Notes under the pieces: model-generated
Databases searched by the model: none
What the model saw: the letters and a program-made list of their open reading frames with translations, nothing else
What the model was told of the DNA's origin: nothing
Translations under genes and position numbers: made by a program
In this document: piece by piece, positions 12,423 through 24,813 of the stretch
Layout: each line of letters opens with the position of its first letter
Numbering within the stretch: the first letter of the stretch is position 1
Assembly: GCA_011316305.1 (NCBI GenBank)
Contig: SAUG01000055.1
Location: forward strand, 186,001 to 250,000
Source of the DNA: Rusavskia elegans
Taxonomy: Eukaryota; Ascomycota; Lecanoromycetes; Teloschistales; Teloschistaceae
DNA: 64,000 nucleotides
Direction of reading: 5' to 3'

Positions 12423-13507
12423 AATTGTTTTATTTGTTTTTTTGGTACCCGGTTAACCGTCGGTTCCGTAAGTAATTTACTTTAGTATTAGTACGCTAGC
12501 GTTAGATATACGGTATAAAAACTAGTATTCCAGTCTAATTAATTTAAAATAAAAAACTATATAAAATTAATTCTAATCTACTTTATAATACGTTTATAAT
12601 ATAAATTTCTAAAGTTTATTTAAAATATAATATAGTAGAATTTTCGTATATATATATACTTTATAGTCGCTTCTTTTTCGTCTTCTTTTACTAGTATCTA
12701 CTATCGTATCTGACGTACGTATCTTCCGCAATAGCTTAGGCTACAGGCTAATATATATAGAATCTCTACTAATAAACTATAATTATATCTTTTTAATTTA
12801 AAGAAATAGAATTTAAAACCGCCGAATTCGAGCTATTTAATTACGTCGACCGAGTCCTCGCCAGTCCGCCTACTATAACGGACTTCGAATCCCAGGATCC
12901 GGTAGTCTTAAATATAATATTAAAGCCTTATATTCCGAATCCGCCGGAGCTATATAGCTTTAGCGACCGTATTAGATTTCTAATAGGAACTTTTATTCTA
13001 TTAGAATTCGAGTAGGAATCCAAGCTAGCTGTTAAACTGGCAGTCGTCGAGTATCTAGATAGGTTAGCAGGCCGTCTGGATTCGGGTACGACCGTAGACG
13101 AGGATAAAGTAATAAGGATAAAGAATAGTATTACCGTCTAGTAGATAGTCCTAGAAGCCATATTAGTAGCTTATAATCGTACGTATTTTAAAGTGGTATA
13201 AGGGAATCCTGGAATAAGGCCACGTACCAGAAGGTCGCTCGCTCTTCCGTATATATAGAGCGATGTTTGTTCTATATAAAGGACTGCGAGTAACAAAAGG
13301 TATACTTATATAGGGGAGAAATAGTAATTAAATAGAGAATATAATAGAATAAAAACGATTAACGCTGCAAACTTTAGTTAACTTTTGACTGCGAAAATTC
13401 TTTGCTGTACAAGCAATAACTGTTGTTGTCGTATAAAAACTACGGTGATGAAACGTATATATATATAATGACTCAATTATAACCCCGGACAGGGGCCCTA
13501 TAAAAGA
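12423..13507 (+). mobile_element. Family C element, divergent second subfamily, full length
   Basis: It starts AATTGTTTTATTTGTTTTTT and ends near CCGGACAGGGGCCC. The 9-bp TSD AGCGCTAGT lies at 12414-12422 and 13508-13516. The empty site is visible in the second copy of the host LTR element near 26,300-26,340. It is less RIP-mutated than most neighbours and carries the best-preserved version of the family's ORF (about 12,800-13,200). Confidence 0.8.
12800..13200 (+). pseudogene. Small ORF of family C, RIP-broken
   Basis: A reading frame of about 130 codons runs from roughly 12,800 to the stop near 13,200, interrupted only by codons explicable as mutated CAG (adjacent TAG TAG in place of Gln-Gln near 13,140). 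Recognisable stretches are DRVLASPPT, DRIRFLIGTFIL, RLDSGTTVDEDKV and VLEAILVAYNRTYF. The ORFs in the other subfamily at 46694-46894 and about 6870-7170 show the same order of motifs (DRIKLLA, then ERLDTSYTIN, then QQIVIAE). No known domain was recognised. The agreement between subfamilies that differ widely in DNA sequence suggests a real element-encoded protein of unknown function. Confidence 0.55.
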
Positions 13508-16282
13508 AGCGCTAGTTATAAAAGTAAATAGTAATATTCCTTCCAGATTTTTATTTTCTATATTTTACTCTCTTTTTTAAATAGGGTAGTAATTTCTTTA
13601 ATTTATTCGTATTTCGTATTTAATATAATATCTAGTTTTTTATATAGAAGATTTTTATATATAAAAAAATATACCGTCTCTAGTTTTATTTTTTTTCTAA
13701 CTATACTTTTTTATATTAATATTCTAGAAATTAATTCTTTCTATTTATTTCCGAATATAATATATTATCTAGCGCTTTTAATTATTATAGAATTTAAAAT
13801 TCCGATAAATCTATTTTTTATTTTAATTTTAACTTCGATAATTCTATTATTCTATTATAGATATTTTTAAATATATCCTTTAATCTAATTATATAGTCCT
13901 TTTATAGTTTTATTTTCTTTTTTTCTATTTATAAGAGCTATTATTTTATAATTTCTAATTTTAATTTTAAACGCTACTATAAAAGGTTTCTCGATTTTAT
14001 ATAGTTTAAATTCTATTATTATCTTCTTTTTAGCTTTTCTAGGTTCTATAGAATACTATCTTAATTCTTTTTTATCCGATAGATAGATAAGGTAATTATT
14101 ATTATAGTAGGTTATCTAACTTTTAGTTATATATTTCTTAGTTTTTTTTTTAAATAATTTCTCTATTACTTCTAACTAGTATTCGGTTATTTCTATTACC
14201 TTTTTAACTAAATAATTTCTTTTAAAGTATTTTATCTTTCTATATAAATAATAAACTTTAGTCTATAATTTTCTATTTTTAGTAATAATAAATTTTATTA
14301 GATTTCTTTTAGACTATTTTTTAGCAGATTCTATTTTATTAAACGCCTATTTATCTAAATATATTTTATACTACCTAGTATGAATTCTAGTCGCTAGTTT
14401 AATAAAAAATACTAGTAAATCTGGTTCTTTAATTACTACTATAGCTTTTTTAATTCTTATATAAAACCTTTTATAGAAATAGACTTTTAGAGCTAAATTT
14501 TCCTAGTCTATTTTATAAGCTAATACTCTAAACTAAATAATATAAATAACTACCGATTTCTATTATTTTAGAATTATAAATCTCTTTTCTATTACTCTAT
14601 CTTTATTATTAATTCTAAAGGCTTTTTATATAGCTATAATTAGATTATCGAAGGCGTAGAAAATCTATAATATTTTATCTTTTCTTTAACTTTCCGAGTT
14701 ATTAAGATAGTCTTTTATATAGGGCTATATCTAATTAAAGGCTATCTTTTCTAGATATAATATTATAAATAGAAATTTAATTACTTTATAGGAAACTAAT
14801 TTATATATAATATAAAGTAGATATTTATCTAAATAAACTAAAGTTTTAAAAATCCTTTATTTCTTTTATAAATACTAGGTATTATCGTTTTAATAGTATC
14901 GTTTCGATCTATAGAGCAGGGTAATAGAACTAATATAGTAAATTATTAAAATATAATATCCCTATATATTAAAGGGCGTTATATTTAAATCTAGCTATAG
15001 CTATAGGTATAGTCCGAGCTACTAAATAGTAGAGAAATCCTAGTATAGATTATCATAACTAATTACGCGTAGCCGTAAAGGTATAGTTATAATATTATAA
15101 AATATCTTTATTATAAAAATAATTAAAAAGAAAATAGTAGTAACGTATTTAACAATTATATTAATAATTAATAAAAGAAGCTATTTAATAAAAATAAAAA
15201 ACGATATATATAGTGAAAATAGCCGATAATATCGATAGATAGCTATCTACTAAAAGCTTTTATTATAAAGATCGGCTACGGCTGCTATAGGCGGCTATAT
15301 ATAATTAGGCTCGCTTGCTTGGCAAATCTTCCAGCGTACTTCTATGGAATTATAGACGTAACAGTTTTAGCGGGTCGGATCGGGTTAGGTTAACTAATTC
15401 GGATTCGAAACCCGATCCGACGGTAAATCTATATTAAAGTAATAAAATAATCTATATAATAGAGTTAAAAAGTATTCTAATATAAAAAAATATTATAAAA
15501 TCGATTTATAGAAATTTAGAAAAGATTAGAGATAGTAGAATCGGATAAAAAAAAAAGTAAATCCGCTAATATAATAATAAAGATAATATTTTAAAATAAT
15601 ATATTCTAAAAAGTCTAGCTAATAATATATCGATAGAAATATAAATTAAAAACTAGTATTATAACATTTCGAAATATCCATCGCTACTAAAAGGATTTCG
15701 AAAATCTAATTCTAAAAGTACTATTTATTAAACTATACCGCGAAATCTTTAAAAATATTATTATAGAAATTAGTTCTGCCGGAGTTATAAGAATATAGAA
15801 TATAATATTAACGATTTTATAAAATTCTATAGAAATATATATTATTATTTATCTAGTAAATATATATATTATCTTATTATATTACTATTTATATACGATA
15901 ATGACTATATTATTAAAATATTAATCTAGATATAATTTACGCTAAACGAATTACTATTTAAATTAAAAATTTTAGTTTATTATAAATCTAATAAAAAATT
16001 TAGAAATATAACTAGAAAGTAATAAACTAGTTAATAACCGAGTTTTATATAGTTAAAAAATCCGGAAAGGAGATATATAATTTAGGATTTTTCTAGAAAA
16101 AGATAATATAAATTACAGTCGTTATATCAACTAATATTAAATACAATATTTTATCGTTTTATATTATTTAAATTATTTATTATAATTATATTTCTATATT
16201 TAAAATAATCATCGTTTATAAAAACTATAGTATTCGATTATCTAATACGATTATAAATCGGATTAGATCGGGTTTCCGTCGA

Positions 16283-16826
16283 TAAATTGATTATTTCAGA
16301 TCGGGTTCCTATTAATATTTTAGAAACCCGATTCGAGTTTTAGTAAATTAGTTTAATCTAACCCGCTAAACGGTTTAAATCGGTTTCTAAAATTAGAACC
16401 GAAAGTTAAATCGGATTATAAAATAGAAATTAATAGAAATTCGATTCGATCTACTAAATCTCCTATAAATAATATAATATTATCATTAATTATTTAATTA
16501 ATTATTAATTAATTGATTTTATAGAAAGATAATATATTTAGATAATATATTTAGTCTAACTAAAATCCTTCTAGCTAGTGTAATTAATTAACTAGAATGT
16601 TTTTAAATAGGTAGATATAATTTTATACTAAAGTTATATTTTTATATTAAAATTTAGCGGTTTTAACGGATGAAACCCGGGTTTCTAGATTTAATCCGAA
16701 ATCGAAACAGGTTATATTCTAGAATATTCTAATTCGATTCGGATCGGGTAAACTATTTTTTAATTTGATTCGGGTCGGATCGGATTAGCTAATCTAGATT
16801 CGAAATTCGATCTGACGACCAATCTA
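16283..16826 (-). mobile_element. hAT-like non-autonomous element, 544 bp
   Basis: The ends are TAAATTGATTATTTC (RIP-mutated TAGACTGGTTATTTC) and CGACCAATCTA. The 8-bp TSD is TCCGTCGA/TCCGTCGG, one RIP-type difference. It is nested in the right end of the 2.45-kb-class element ending at 16981. Confidence 0.82.
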
Positions 16827-16981
16827 TCCGTCGGTTTTTATTTTATAATCCGACTCGATTTTCGGTTTTAATATTAAAAACCAATCTAAACTATTTAGTA
16901 GATCAAGTCGAACCGATTTACTAAAACTCGGATCGAGTTTCTAAAATATTAATAGAAACCTATATCGAAATAGCCAGTTTA

Positions 16982-17372
16982 TAGATTTTATAGATCTTTT
17001 AATCTTTCGAAGATACTATTCTATAGAATTACGATAGACTTCGTATTTATATTATCTACGAAGTTTTTCAAATTAAATTTATAGATTAACGATTATTTAT
17101 AAATATATTAAAGAGAAACTACTAATTTCTAAAAAGATTATTTACTCCGTTATTAATTAGATAAATTTTATTATTACTATTTTACTCGAATATAACTAGA
17201 GAAATCTATCGGCTATTAATAGTAATAGAGATTATAAATTTATATTATCTTTCTAATAGCAGATCTTTTAGAAAATAGAAATAAAAATTCTAGTATCTAT
17301 AGCGAATTATCTATAAATCGATAAATAATCGGAACGAATTAATTAAATAATAGAATTTAATTTTTATTTTTA
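16982..17372. other. RIP-degraded repeat sequence, unclassified
   Basis: About 390 bp between the hAT-like element ending at 16981 and the Gypsy LTR at 17378. It is AT-rich and I recognise nothing in it. Confidence 0.35.
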
Positions 17373-17377
17373 ATTTA

Positions 17378-17592
17378 TATAGAATTCCAAGCTGATTTCT
17401 TATAACTATAGAAAAGTAAAATATTTATATATATAAGTATTCCTACGTTAGACTTATATCCGCTTCTATACCCGCTCTTGCGATTAGCAACCGGATTAGT
17501 TAGTCTTCGAATTTATATAAAATTATATAATCTAGCTATATATTCTATAATTCTTTAAACCGGTTATATAATTTGAAATTCTAACTACGATA
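17378..17592 (-). repeat. 3' LTR of the Gypsy element, RIP-mutated
   Basis: It aligns along its whole length with the un-RIPed solo LTR 5508-5722. Differences are overwhelmingly C-to-T and G-to-A, for example CCTATGACTATGG against CTTATAACTATAG. This pair is the cleanest direct evidence for RIP in the window. Confidence 0.85.
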
Positions 17593-19275
17593 CTTTTCTC
17601 TTTCTAAATAAGATATAAAGGGAAGTAAATATTTTTTAAAGCTGAATAATAATAGTAATAAAGCTATAACTAATATTAACGGATAAAATAAAGTAAAAAG
17701 TAAAAGTTTACCTTTATACGATTTATATAAGAGTAAATAAATATATTAACGGAAGTTCGCTATTAACTACTATAACCTCGAACTTTTTAATTCTCGAAGT
17801 TTTTCCTTCGATAATATTATTAATTATCTGCTCTAAAAATAGTAATAACTATTATTATAGTATACTATATATAATTTGGCTGCAGTTAAAATTACTATAA
17901 AACTTTTATATAATAATTAATAGCAAATTAATAAAATAGTAATTATTATTTATAGAAGCCGATACTATTTCTATATTATACTAGAAGCTATAACTTGGAT
18001 ATATTCGTTAGAAATATCGTTTATATTAATAATTTCGTTAATTCCTTTTAGAAAACGTTACCTTTTCTAATAGTTTCCGATATTAAAATATCGAGATTCG
18101 TATAGAATATTTCGGCGAGTTTAGCCAATTTAGATATATACGATTTATTTTCTTTCGAACGACTAACTTTACTTTAGCTATATAGAATTCAAACGAGTAA
18201 ATTTTATAGCTTTTATATTAGCGATATTACCTGTTTTTTTCTATATTATATAAATATTTAATAGAAATTCGGAGGTATATATTATAACTATCTACAAAGG
18301 TATCGTTAAAATAAATATCGATATTTCTATATATATAGAAAATAATCTATAAAGAATTTAGATCTTCTATTATAAATTTAGATTTCTTAATCTTCTGGAT
18401 AATAAACAGATACGAGAGCTAGAAGCTATATAGGTAATAACGTCCTACCGCTTTCTTCTACTCTTTTACGGCTATATCGCTCGTCGTTAAAACGAATTAT
18501 AAACCGTAATATTATCTAGCCCGATTTTCTATAAAATAATAGAAGTTTTAATTCTCTAGTTTTATCTTTCTAGCCTACTATTAATAATTATTATAAATTT
18601 AAATATAAAGATAAACTTTCTATAATTTAAATCGAGATTTTATTAGCGAATATAGTAGAAAGAAAAAAGGTTAGTGGTTATCTATTAGCTAGATCTCTGT
18701 TATATATATTAAAAGCTACGTATTCGTTTAACTATATATTTTTATTAGATATATATTATATATAATTAGATTTTTAGTTCGGTCTCGCGTTTTTTTAGAA
18801 ATCGTTTTCTTTCTCTTTTATATCTTCGAGCCTAGGGTGTATACTACTTTTACCGGCTATTTTTATTAACGCTCGCGCGGTTCGCCGTAAGGCTTGCCGT
18901 ATATTTATATTTAAAATATAATATATCGCAGTTTAACGTTAAATAGAATAGTTCTAGAACGAGAAGGAACGCGAATATACTAACTTCGACTTTATTAATA
19001 AAGATCGCTCTAGTTTTTGTCGAAAACTTCGGTTTTATCGAAGGCGATAAATATATTAAAATAGAATAAAAATAGATAATTACTTAAATTTTAGTGTAGT
19101 TATATTTAAAATATAATAATTATATTATAAATGGCGATCCTATTATATTTTAACTTTATATTATAATATAAATGAATCTAATTTATCGAATTTTTACTCT
19201 AAATTTTTCTATTTAATAAACATATATTATTCGTATTTTAGAATAGAAAACTATATCTAAAGTCGTTATTAAATC

Positions 19276-21887
19276 TAGATTAACTATTTCGAGTCGGATT
19301 TCTATTAGTATTTCGGAAATCTAATTTTAATTAGTAAATCGATTTAACTCGACCCGTTAAACGATTCAAGTCGAATTCTAATATTAAAACCGAAAGTTAG
19401 ATCGGGTTATAAAATAAAAACTAATAGAAATCAGATCCGACCCGATATATAATTATATTAAATAGTCCAATATTTAGACTGGCTACTTCGAACTAAAGTG
19501 GCGACCCGAATTCGCGATAAACGTAGCTAATACGTCGAAATTACTAGTTAAAGTTAGTCTCCTTCCTAATACGATTAAAAATTCGAACTCGAGATACGAA
19601 TCCGGGTTCGAAATTCGATAAAACAGCTAATCTGCGAATACTATAGTTGTTATTAACGATTATTACTTTAGATATATCAGTTTTTTAAATAATAATAAAT
19701 AAATTAACTGATATAAAGCGATAATATATTTTATTAAATATTAGCTAGTATAACGGCTATAATCTATATTATTTTTTTCTAAATAAATTTTAAACTTTAT
19801 ATTTTTTTTCCGGATTTTTTAACTATATAAAATTCGATTATTAACGAATTTATTATCTTCTAGCTGTATTTCTAAACTCTTTATTATATTTTTAATAAAT
19901 TAAAAATCTTTAGTTTAGATGATAATTTATTTAATATAAAGAACTACTATATTAATATATAAATAATATTAACGCAATTATATATAAATAATAATAAAAT
20001 AAAACAATATATTTATTTATTAGATAAATAATAATATATACTTTTATAGAATTTTATAAAACCGCTAATATTATATTTTATATTCTAATACTTTCAGCCG
20101 ATTTAACTATTTTTATAATAATACTTTCGAAGATTTTATAATATGATCTAGTAAATAATACCTTTAGAATTAAATTATCGAAACTTTTCTAATAGAAATA
20201 GATATTTCAAAAGTTTATAGTATTAGCTTTTTATTTATATTTCTATCGATATATTATTAGCTAGATTATTTAAAATCAATTATTTTAGAATATTATTATT
20301 TCCGTTATACTAGCGGATTTCTCTATTTTTTATCCGATTCTACTATTTCTAATATTGTCTAGGCTTCTATAAATCGATTTTATAATATTTTTATATATTA
20401 GAATATATTTTAACGTTATTATATAGTTTATTATATTCTTTAAATTTCATACTAGTTCGATTAATGTATATTATAATTACGTTTTATATAATATAAAAAA
20501 TAGAGTAATAAATAATATAGTATAGTATTTATTATATTAGAAATCTATAGTAATAATTAAATTAATAAAAAAAAAAGATCGAAAGTAAAATTTAATTAAT
20601 TAATATAATTATTAACTAGATTTCGGTTAAAGTAAACGAGTCTATATATTTCTATAAATTTCTAAATTATTCTATTATATGTTTTTATATACTTTTGCTA
20701 TTATTTTATATAGATTTTTTTTTAAATATTAATTATATTAGTCTATTTTATTATCTATACTACTTTTTAGTATCCCGTTATATCTAAATAAAAATTACTA
20801 TCTATAAATTTCAAATTAGTTATTAGCCGCGTATATAGTAGAAAATATTCGGAATCTAAATATATATTCTATATAAAATAAAGTATAGATTATATTATTA
20901 TATATAATCGCTTCTAGAAACTAAAAAAAACCGATATATAGAAAACTATAGATCTAAATATAAAGGCTCGCTTTAAATAAAACGCTAGAAACGAAAAGAC
21001 GGACTATAGAATTAATAAAAAAACTTTATAATAATAGATAAAAATAATATAGATTATACTATAAAACTAAATTCCGGAAGATATTTACTAAAAAAAAATA
21101 AAAGAAATAATATTTATTAACTATATTAAATAGAAGCGAAATAAAATAATATATTAAAATAATATATTAAATCTAAATAGAATTATCTTATTTATAATTA
21201 TTTATTTCTAATATTTTTATAAATCTATTATAGGTATTAAAAATATAGATGAAATAAATTTAACTAAATATATAATTCTAATTATTTATTCTATCTAATA
21301 ATAAATAATCTATTTTAGCGGCTTTAAAGAATTTAAAACCGCTAGAATACTAGAATCTCTATAAAAATAGTCGAAGTTTACTAAAGAGTTTAGCTATAGT
21401 AGTAATACGGCTAATATAACTATCGAATTCTATATAAAAAGAAAAAAAAAATACTAATAATATTATCGAAATTAATAATAAAAACTAGATAGTAGAAAGA
21501 TATTCTACTAAATAGAATAATACTAAACTCGAAAATAATAAAAATTTAACTAAAAATATTAATTTTAATTAAAATAATAATATAGAAGAAAAGAGAGATA
21601 TAAAAAGGAAAATAAAGCGGAAATCGAAAATAATAAAGATATAAAAAGATTATTAAACTATCTAATTAGTTATTTATATTTAGAAATGGTAGATCTAGAT
21701 AAATATATTATTAATAAAAGAATAAATTTTATTATATAGAAAAGGAGATTCTAGCGGTTTTAATAGATTAAATTCGGGTTTCTAGATTCGATTCGAAACT
21801 AAATCGGATTAAATTTTAAAAAAATCCGACTCGGATCGGATCGGATTAGCTAATTTAAATTCGAAATTCGATCCGATAATTAGTCTA
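19276..21887 (-). mobile_element. Large hAT-like element, net about 2.44 kb
   Basis: The left end is TAGATTAACTATTTCG (RIP-mutated) and the right end GATAATTAGTCTA. Flanks ATTAAATC and TTTAAATC agree at 7 of 8 positions. It contains a 160-bp MITE at 19475-19634. Its interior is the reverse complement of the interior of 4610-8715. It is inserted in the 3' region of the Gypsy element. Confidence 0.75.
19475..19634 (+). mobile_element. Short hAT-like MITE, 160 bp
   Basis: The ends are TAGACTGGCTACTTCG and CAGCTAATCTG. The flanks CCAATATT and CGAATACT are a decayed 8-bp TSD; the uninserted site CGAATACT is visible in the related copy near 16,225-16,250 (reverse strand). A close relative is at 43977-44126. 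Confidence 0.72.
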
Positions 21888-22893
21888 TTTAAATCTTTAT
21901 TTAATATAATTCTACAAACTAGTAAAAAACTCCGCTTTTAATATTATTTTGAGATCATTTATATCTTTATTTACTCTTTATTCTACGGGAAATTAACGAA
22001 AATAACTTTTTTTTAAAATAAATAGAAGATAAAGATATTATATCTAGATTAAAATAAAATTATATTTTAATATATACGAATATATAAAATAATAAATAAA
22101 ATTAAAAGTTTAATTAATCTTTTTCTTTTCTAAAAGTTTATATTTTATCGTCTCTTTTTTTATAGAAATTATTTTTAGATACAGATTTAAATTTAGATAA
22201 ACAATTATCGTCTAGATTTTCCGTAGACTTTAGTTTACGAGGTTTTCTTCGCTTACGTTTTTCATCTAGCGGAGGTTGCTTTTAGACTGGCCGTCGGATC
22301 GAGTTTCGAATCCGAATTAAAAAAACCGATCTAATCCGAATCGATTCTAATTAGATTGGCTACTTCGGTATAGATTTCTATCGGTATTTCGGAAACTCGA
22401 CCCGAATTTTAATAAATTGGTTTAATCCGACCCGCTAAATAATATAGGTCGGTTTCTAAAATTAAAATCGAAAATTAAATTAAATTATAAAATAGAAATT
22501 AATAAAAATCTAATTCGACCTAATTTATAATTATATTAAATAGTTAAATATTATAACTTTTATAAACGATTATTACTTTAAATAAACTATTTTTTTTACA
22601 TATAATAAATAATTTAGATAATATAAAATAATAATATATTTTATTTAATACTAGCTAGTATAACGGCTATAATTTATTTTATTTTTTTCTAGAAAAATTC
22701 TAGATTGTATATTTTTTTTCCGGATTTTTTAATTATATAGAATTCGGTTATTAACTGATTTATTATTTTCTAGCTATATCTTTAAATTTTTTATTAGATT
22801 TCGAACAAATTAAAGATCTGTAGTTTAGATAATAATTTATTTAATATAAACTACTACTAAATTAATAGCTAAATAATATAAATATAGTTATAT

Positions 22894-23962
22894 CGCTCCG
22901 CCAAGCTATCAAGGTATTCTTTGGCCCGCGTGGCTTTAAAACGGTCGCTAGCTATAGGATCGCTAGCTAGTACGCTAGCTACTATAGCTAGAAGCTTTAC
23001 CCGGTTAATTAGACTAAAAGATCGTAAAAAGGTCGGATAGCGCGTTTTAAAGGCGGTAAAAAAAAGATTTTTATCGAAGTTAAAATAGGTTACTCTAGCT
23101 ATAACGAAGTAGTCGATATCTTCGAAAGTAGATATAGTTATTACGGATATAGGTACTATCGTCTAGTTTAGCTATAGTATAGCTATTACGAGAGTATATA
23201 CGTACGTAAAAGGTTTTAATAAATCGTAGTAATTACGAAGGGCTTATATTACTAGTAAAAGAAAAAGAAGCCATAACTACGAGATATATTTAACTATAAA
23301 AATTTCTATATTATTTAAATTATCGTTAGAAAGATATATAATATTACTAAATAAATTTAAATTAAAATTCTATAGAAAAAACCGTTATTTATATTAATTA
23401 AACTAGGGTACAAATTCTGTTACCGTATATTAATACTGGTATACCAACGCTAGATTGGCCGTCGGGTCGGGTTTCGAACTCGGGTTCGTATTCCGAGTTC
23501 GAATCGAGTCGGTTTCGATTTTTCTAGATACCGAACCGATAGGTTTTCGGTTTCTAATCGAAGAACCGATTCGATTCGATTCGAAACCGTTAAAACGCTA
23601 AACTATAGTATAAAAGTATAACTTTAGTATAAAAATTATTCCTATTTATTTAAAAAAAATTTAAATTAATTAACTACGCTCGCTAGAAGGATCCTAGTTA
23701 GATTAAAAATATTATCTAAATGTATTACTAATATAAAAATATTATAAATAAAATATCTATAATATTTAAATTATAATAAAGACTTGGCGGGTTTCCGTCG
23801 AATATCCGGATTCGATCCGGAATCGACTCGCCAAAAATTCGAGTCGGTTTCTAGGTACCGACGGGAACCCGCACCGAAGTAGCCAGTCTGACCAACGTTT
23901 GATCTGTTTACCGAATCACTGGTTTACCGGATACTAAAATCAAAACCAAATTAATTAAATAA
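22894..23962 (-). mobile_element. Family C element, truncated copy, split by a hAT-like insertion
   Basis: It starts inside the family's ORF (CGCTCCGCCAAGCTATCAAGG) and keeps the constant end to ACCAAATTAATTAAATAA. The flanking 16-bp string ATAAATATAGTTATAT occurs at 22878-22893 and 23963-23978. Truncation at one end plus a long TSD is what target-primed reverse transcription produces. Net length without 23451-23890 is about 0.62 kb. Confidence 0.78.
23451..23890 (+). mobile_element. hAT-like non-autonomous element, 440 bp
   Basis: The ends are TAGATTGGCCGTCGGG and GTAGCCAGTCTG. The 8-bp TSD is ACCAACGC/ACCAACGT. It is relatively GC-rich at both ends. It is inserted in a family C copy, making a third layer in the nest. 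Confidence 0.85.
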
Positions 23963-23987
23963 ATAAATATAGTTATATATAAATAGT

Positions 23988-24417
23988 TCTAGCCTGGATG
24001 GCGCAGTGGTAACGCTGCGTGACCTAGAGGTCCAACGGATCCGCGTTCCATTTCGGAGTTAACGGAGTAAATCCAGCGGGTCGGAGGTTCGAATCTTTCG
24101 AAAGCCAACCTAATATTTAAGTTTTTTCTAATCGATCAAATCGATTTTTATACAGAGTTTTTATAGAAATTATATAGAGAGATTATTCAGAAAATTATCT
24201 CGGCCTAGCCGATTCTAATCGAAGTAAATTAAGTTAATTAATAGAGTTAAATAGACTACGGTTTCCTTCTAGATTTTAGTCCAGGTCTAGCTTTTTCGAG
24301 AATTTTAAATTAAATTCGCGGTAAATATTTGAATCTAAATAATTTACGTAATTTGATCGAATAGTATTTCTAGTATTAATTCGTAAAAAACAATCAAAAA
24401 TTCGAATGATTGAATCG
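23988..24417 (+). mobile_element. tRNA-derived SINE-like element, 430 bp
   Basis: A perfect 14-bp TSD, TATATATAAATAGT, lies at 23974-23987 and 24418-24431. The left end has a Pol III internal promoter: A-box TGGCGCAGTGG at about 23,999 and B-box GGTTCGAATCT at about 24,085, separated by the typical spacing, with GACCTAGAGGTCC between. The bases before the A-box and after the B-box do not pair as an acceptor stem, so it is not a working tRNA. Tail sequence of about 310 bp follows. It still contains many un-RIPed CpA sites in its head. Transposition by a LINE machinery is inferred from the TSD. Confidence 0.78.
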
Positions 24418-24813
24418 TATATATATAAATAGTAATATAATAAAGTAATATATTTATTTACTAGATAAATAATAATATATATTTCTGTAGATTTTTATAA
24501 AACCGCTAACGTTATATTTTATATTCTAATAATTCTAGACGAACTAACTACTTTTATAGTAATATTTTCGAAGATTTTATAATATAGTCTAGTAAATAAT
24601 ATCTTTAGAATTAGATTATCGAAATCTTTTTAATAGCGATAGATATTTCGGAAAGCTATAGTATTAGTTTTCTATTTATATTTCTATCGATATATTATTC
24701 TAGATTATTATTTCTACTATTATACTAGCGGATTTCTTTTTCTTTTATCCGATTCTATTATTTCTAGTCTTTTCTAGATTTTTATAAATCGGTTTTATAT
24801 TATTTTTATATAC

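Larger units (their letters stand above)
10910..15363 (-). mobile_element. LTR retrotransposon, gag-only-looking family, copy 1
   Basis: LTRs lie at 10910-11321 and 14952-15363 (412 bp each), with a TSD GTTTT on both sides (10905-10909, 15364-15368). In minus orientation the left end of the element is TGTTACGTC and the purine-rich tract AGAAAA precedes the far LTR, so transcription was probably on the minus strand. Net length without the family C insertion (12423-13507) is about 3.36 kb. The minus strand interior reads as one long, Lys/Glu-rich, RIP-broken frame across the insertion point. No reverse transcriptase or integrase motif was found, so it is probably non-autonomous (LARD or TR-GAG type; inference). 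Confidence 0.82.
10585..15431 (-). mobile_element. hAT-like element (net about 0.39 kb) split by an LTR retrotransposon
   Basis: The left end is TAGACTGGCCGG and the right end ACGGTAAATCTA (RIP-changed from ACGGCCAGTCTA). The flanks are TTTTAAAG and TATTAAAG (7 of 8). The LTR element 10910-15363 is inserted in it with its own 5-bp TSD GTTTT. Confidence 0.72.
10520..16981 (+). mobile_element. Large hAT-like element, left part missing, with nested insertions
   Basis: The interior (10520-10584, 15440-16282) matches the element 4610-8715, and the right end AGCCAGTTTA at 16981 is its RIP-mutated terminus. The left 1.2 kb is replaced by the solo LTR junction at 10118-10519. It is interrupted by an element at 10585-15431 and another at 16283-16826. 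Confidence 0.6.
17593..22137 (-). other. 3' region of the Gypsy element beyond pol (net about 1.9 kb)
   Basis: Between the end of pol (stop at 22138-22140) and the polypurine tract lies 17593-19275 plus 21888-22137, once the hAT-like insertion 19276-21887 is removed. That is long for a 3' leader. Stretches of the minus strand read as possible coding after discounting RIP stops, but I recognise no domain. It could be an extra ORF, a captured sequence, or another old insertion whose ends are no longer visible. Confidence 0.4.

Noticed and set aside
23991..24106. Functional tRNA gene
   Set aside because: A- and B-boxes are good, but the 5' and 3' segments do not pair as an acceptor stem and no anticodon arm with a U before the anticodon fits. 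The 14-bp TSD around a longer unit points to a SINE.
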